Shown piece by piece: positions 4,628 through 5,132 of a DNA stretch of 5,132 nucleotides. A program made the position numbers and the translations under genes. The stretch's first letter is position 1. Each line of letters starts with the position of its first letter. The DNA is from Dehalococcoidales bacterium (GTDB lineage Bacteria; Chloroflexota; Dehalococcoidia; Dehalococcoidales; UBA2162), in assembly GCA_020354275.1 (NCBI GenBank), contig CP070645.1, positions 1,696,946 to 1,702,077 of the forward strand. The letters run 5' to 3'. Below the pieces are notes generated by a model. That model did no database searches and had not been told where the DNA came from. It saw only the letters and a program-made list of their open reading frames with translations.

Positions 4628-5132
4628 ATGTTAAGAATGAAACAGATTGCTATTTTCATTTTGGTTCTAGGTGTGTTATCAGCTGTAACCACCGGGTGTC
4701 AGACCAGTTTTCAGCCGGGGACATACACCGATGATATGGGCCGGGAGGTAAACATAGAGGAAGCCCCGCAGAGGATAGTATCCCATGTACCGCCGATTAC
4801 AGAGATACTCTTTGCTCTGGAACTGGACGAAAGGGTAGTCGGCGTCAGCGACTTCTGTGACTACCCCGAAGAAGCCAAATCAAAGCCCAGCGTCGGCAAC
4901 TATTACAATCCATCTATTGAAAGTATCGTTGCCCTCGATCCTGACCTGGTATTGACTGACGGCCACAGTGAGAGTATCCAGCAGCTTGACAACCTGGGGA
5001 TAAACTATCTGGTTATTGACCCCAAGGATATTGACGATATCTTTGAGGATATCGAGTTGATTGGTGATGTAATCGGTATAGCCGATAGGGCCCGCCAGCT
5101 TATTTACGATATGAAGGCCGATATATCCAGCG
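4628..5132 (+). CDS. btuF: BtuF-like corrinoid ABC transporter substrate-binding lipoprotein, C-terminus missing
   Basis: An open frame from ATG 4628 runs off the right edge after 168 codons. It begins with a lipoprotein signal: MLRMKQ, a hydrophobic core (IAIFILVLGVL) and the lipobox TTGC with the acylated Cys at 24. So the mature protein is probably anchored on the outer face of the cytoplasmic membrane. From about residue 33 it follows the type III periplasmic binding fold (Peripla_BP_2): TDDMGREVNIEEAPQRIVS, PITEILFALELDERVVGVSDFCDYP, then SIESIVALDPDLVLTD. Such proteins catch corrinoids, haem or siderophores for an ABC importer. The cobalamin riboswitch immediately upstream makes a corrinoid the likely ligand; the sequence alone does not fix it. 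GAGGA sits 5 bases before the ATG, favouring this start over Met4. The permease and ATPase genes would be expected downstream, outside the window. Confidence 0.92.
   Translation, partial: MLRMKQIAIFILVLGVLSAVTTGCQTSFQPGTYTDDMGREVNIEEAPQRIVSHVPPITEILFALELDERVVGVSDFCDYPEEAKSKPSVGNYYNPSIESIVALDPDLVLTDGHSESIQQLDNLGINYLVIDPKDIDDIFEDIELIGDVIGIADRARQLIYDMKADISS

Overview
The window looks like a piece of an anaerobic bacterial chromosome. Base composition is near even, there are clear Shine-Dalgarno sites and no mobile-element hallmarks. A cobalamin-riboswitch-controlled corrinoid-uptake lipoprotein, a single-domain universal stress protein and a Cys-rich DUF3795 protein together would fit a Dehalococcoidia-like member of the Chloroflexota. 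That lineage assignment is inference from gene style, not from a phylogenetic marker.

Left part (1-2978, minus strand), in transcription order: a universal stress protein (2978-2514, TTG start), a possible tiny Cys-rich reading frame (2491-2399), an unrecognised 372-residue protein with a Cys cluster (2397-1279), a DUF3795 protein with a C-terminal zinc ribbon (1185-781), and an unrecognised protein that starts at 784 and runs off the left edge (at least 261 codons). The last two overlap by an ATGA junction. All share a direction and have short gaps with no visible terminator, so they may be one transcript read from a promoter at about 3046-3017.

Centre (2979-3200): a 222-base divergent, partly AT-rich intergenic region with a candidate promoter for each side and a 7-bp inverted repeat that could be an operator. 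It is followed on the plus strand by a 347-residue multi-pass membrane protein of unknown function (3201-4244).

Right part (4245-5132, plus strand): a promoter candidate, a cobalamin riboswitch aptamer (about 4383-4501), an expression platform ending in a strong intrinsic terminator (4559-4590), and the start of a BtuF-like lipoprotein (4628 to beyond the right edge). The leader sequence supports a specific model. A GUGGGA segment could kiss the aptamer loop UCCCGC, while the adjacent AAGGGG could otherwise pair with the 5' arm of the terminator. Corrinoid binding would thus favour termination, so the transporter would be made when corrinoid is scarce.

No CRISPR array, tRNA, rRNA or insertion sequence was seen. 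The least explained content is the trio of uncharacterised minus-strand genes and the membrane protein; nothing here proves a new system.
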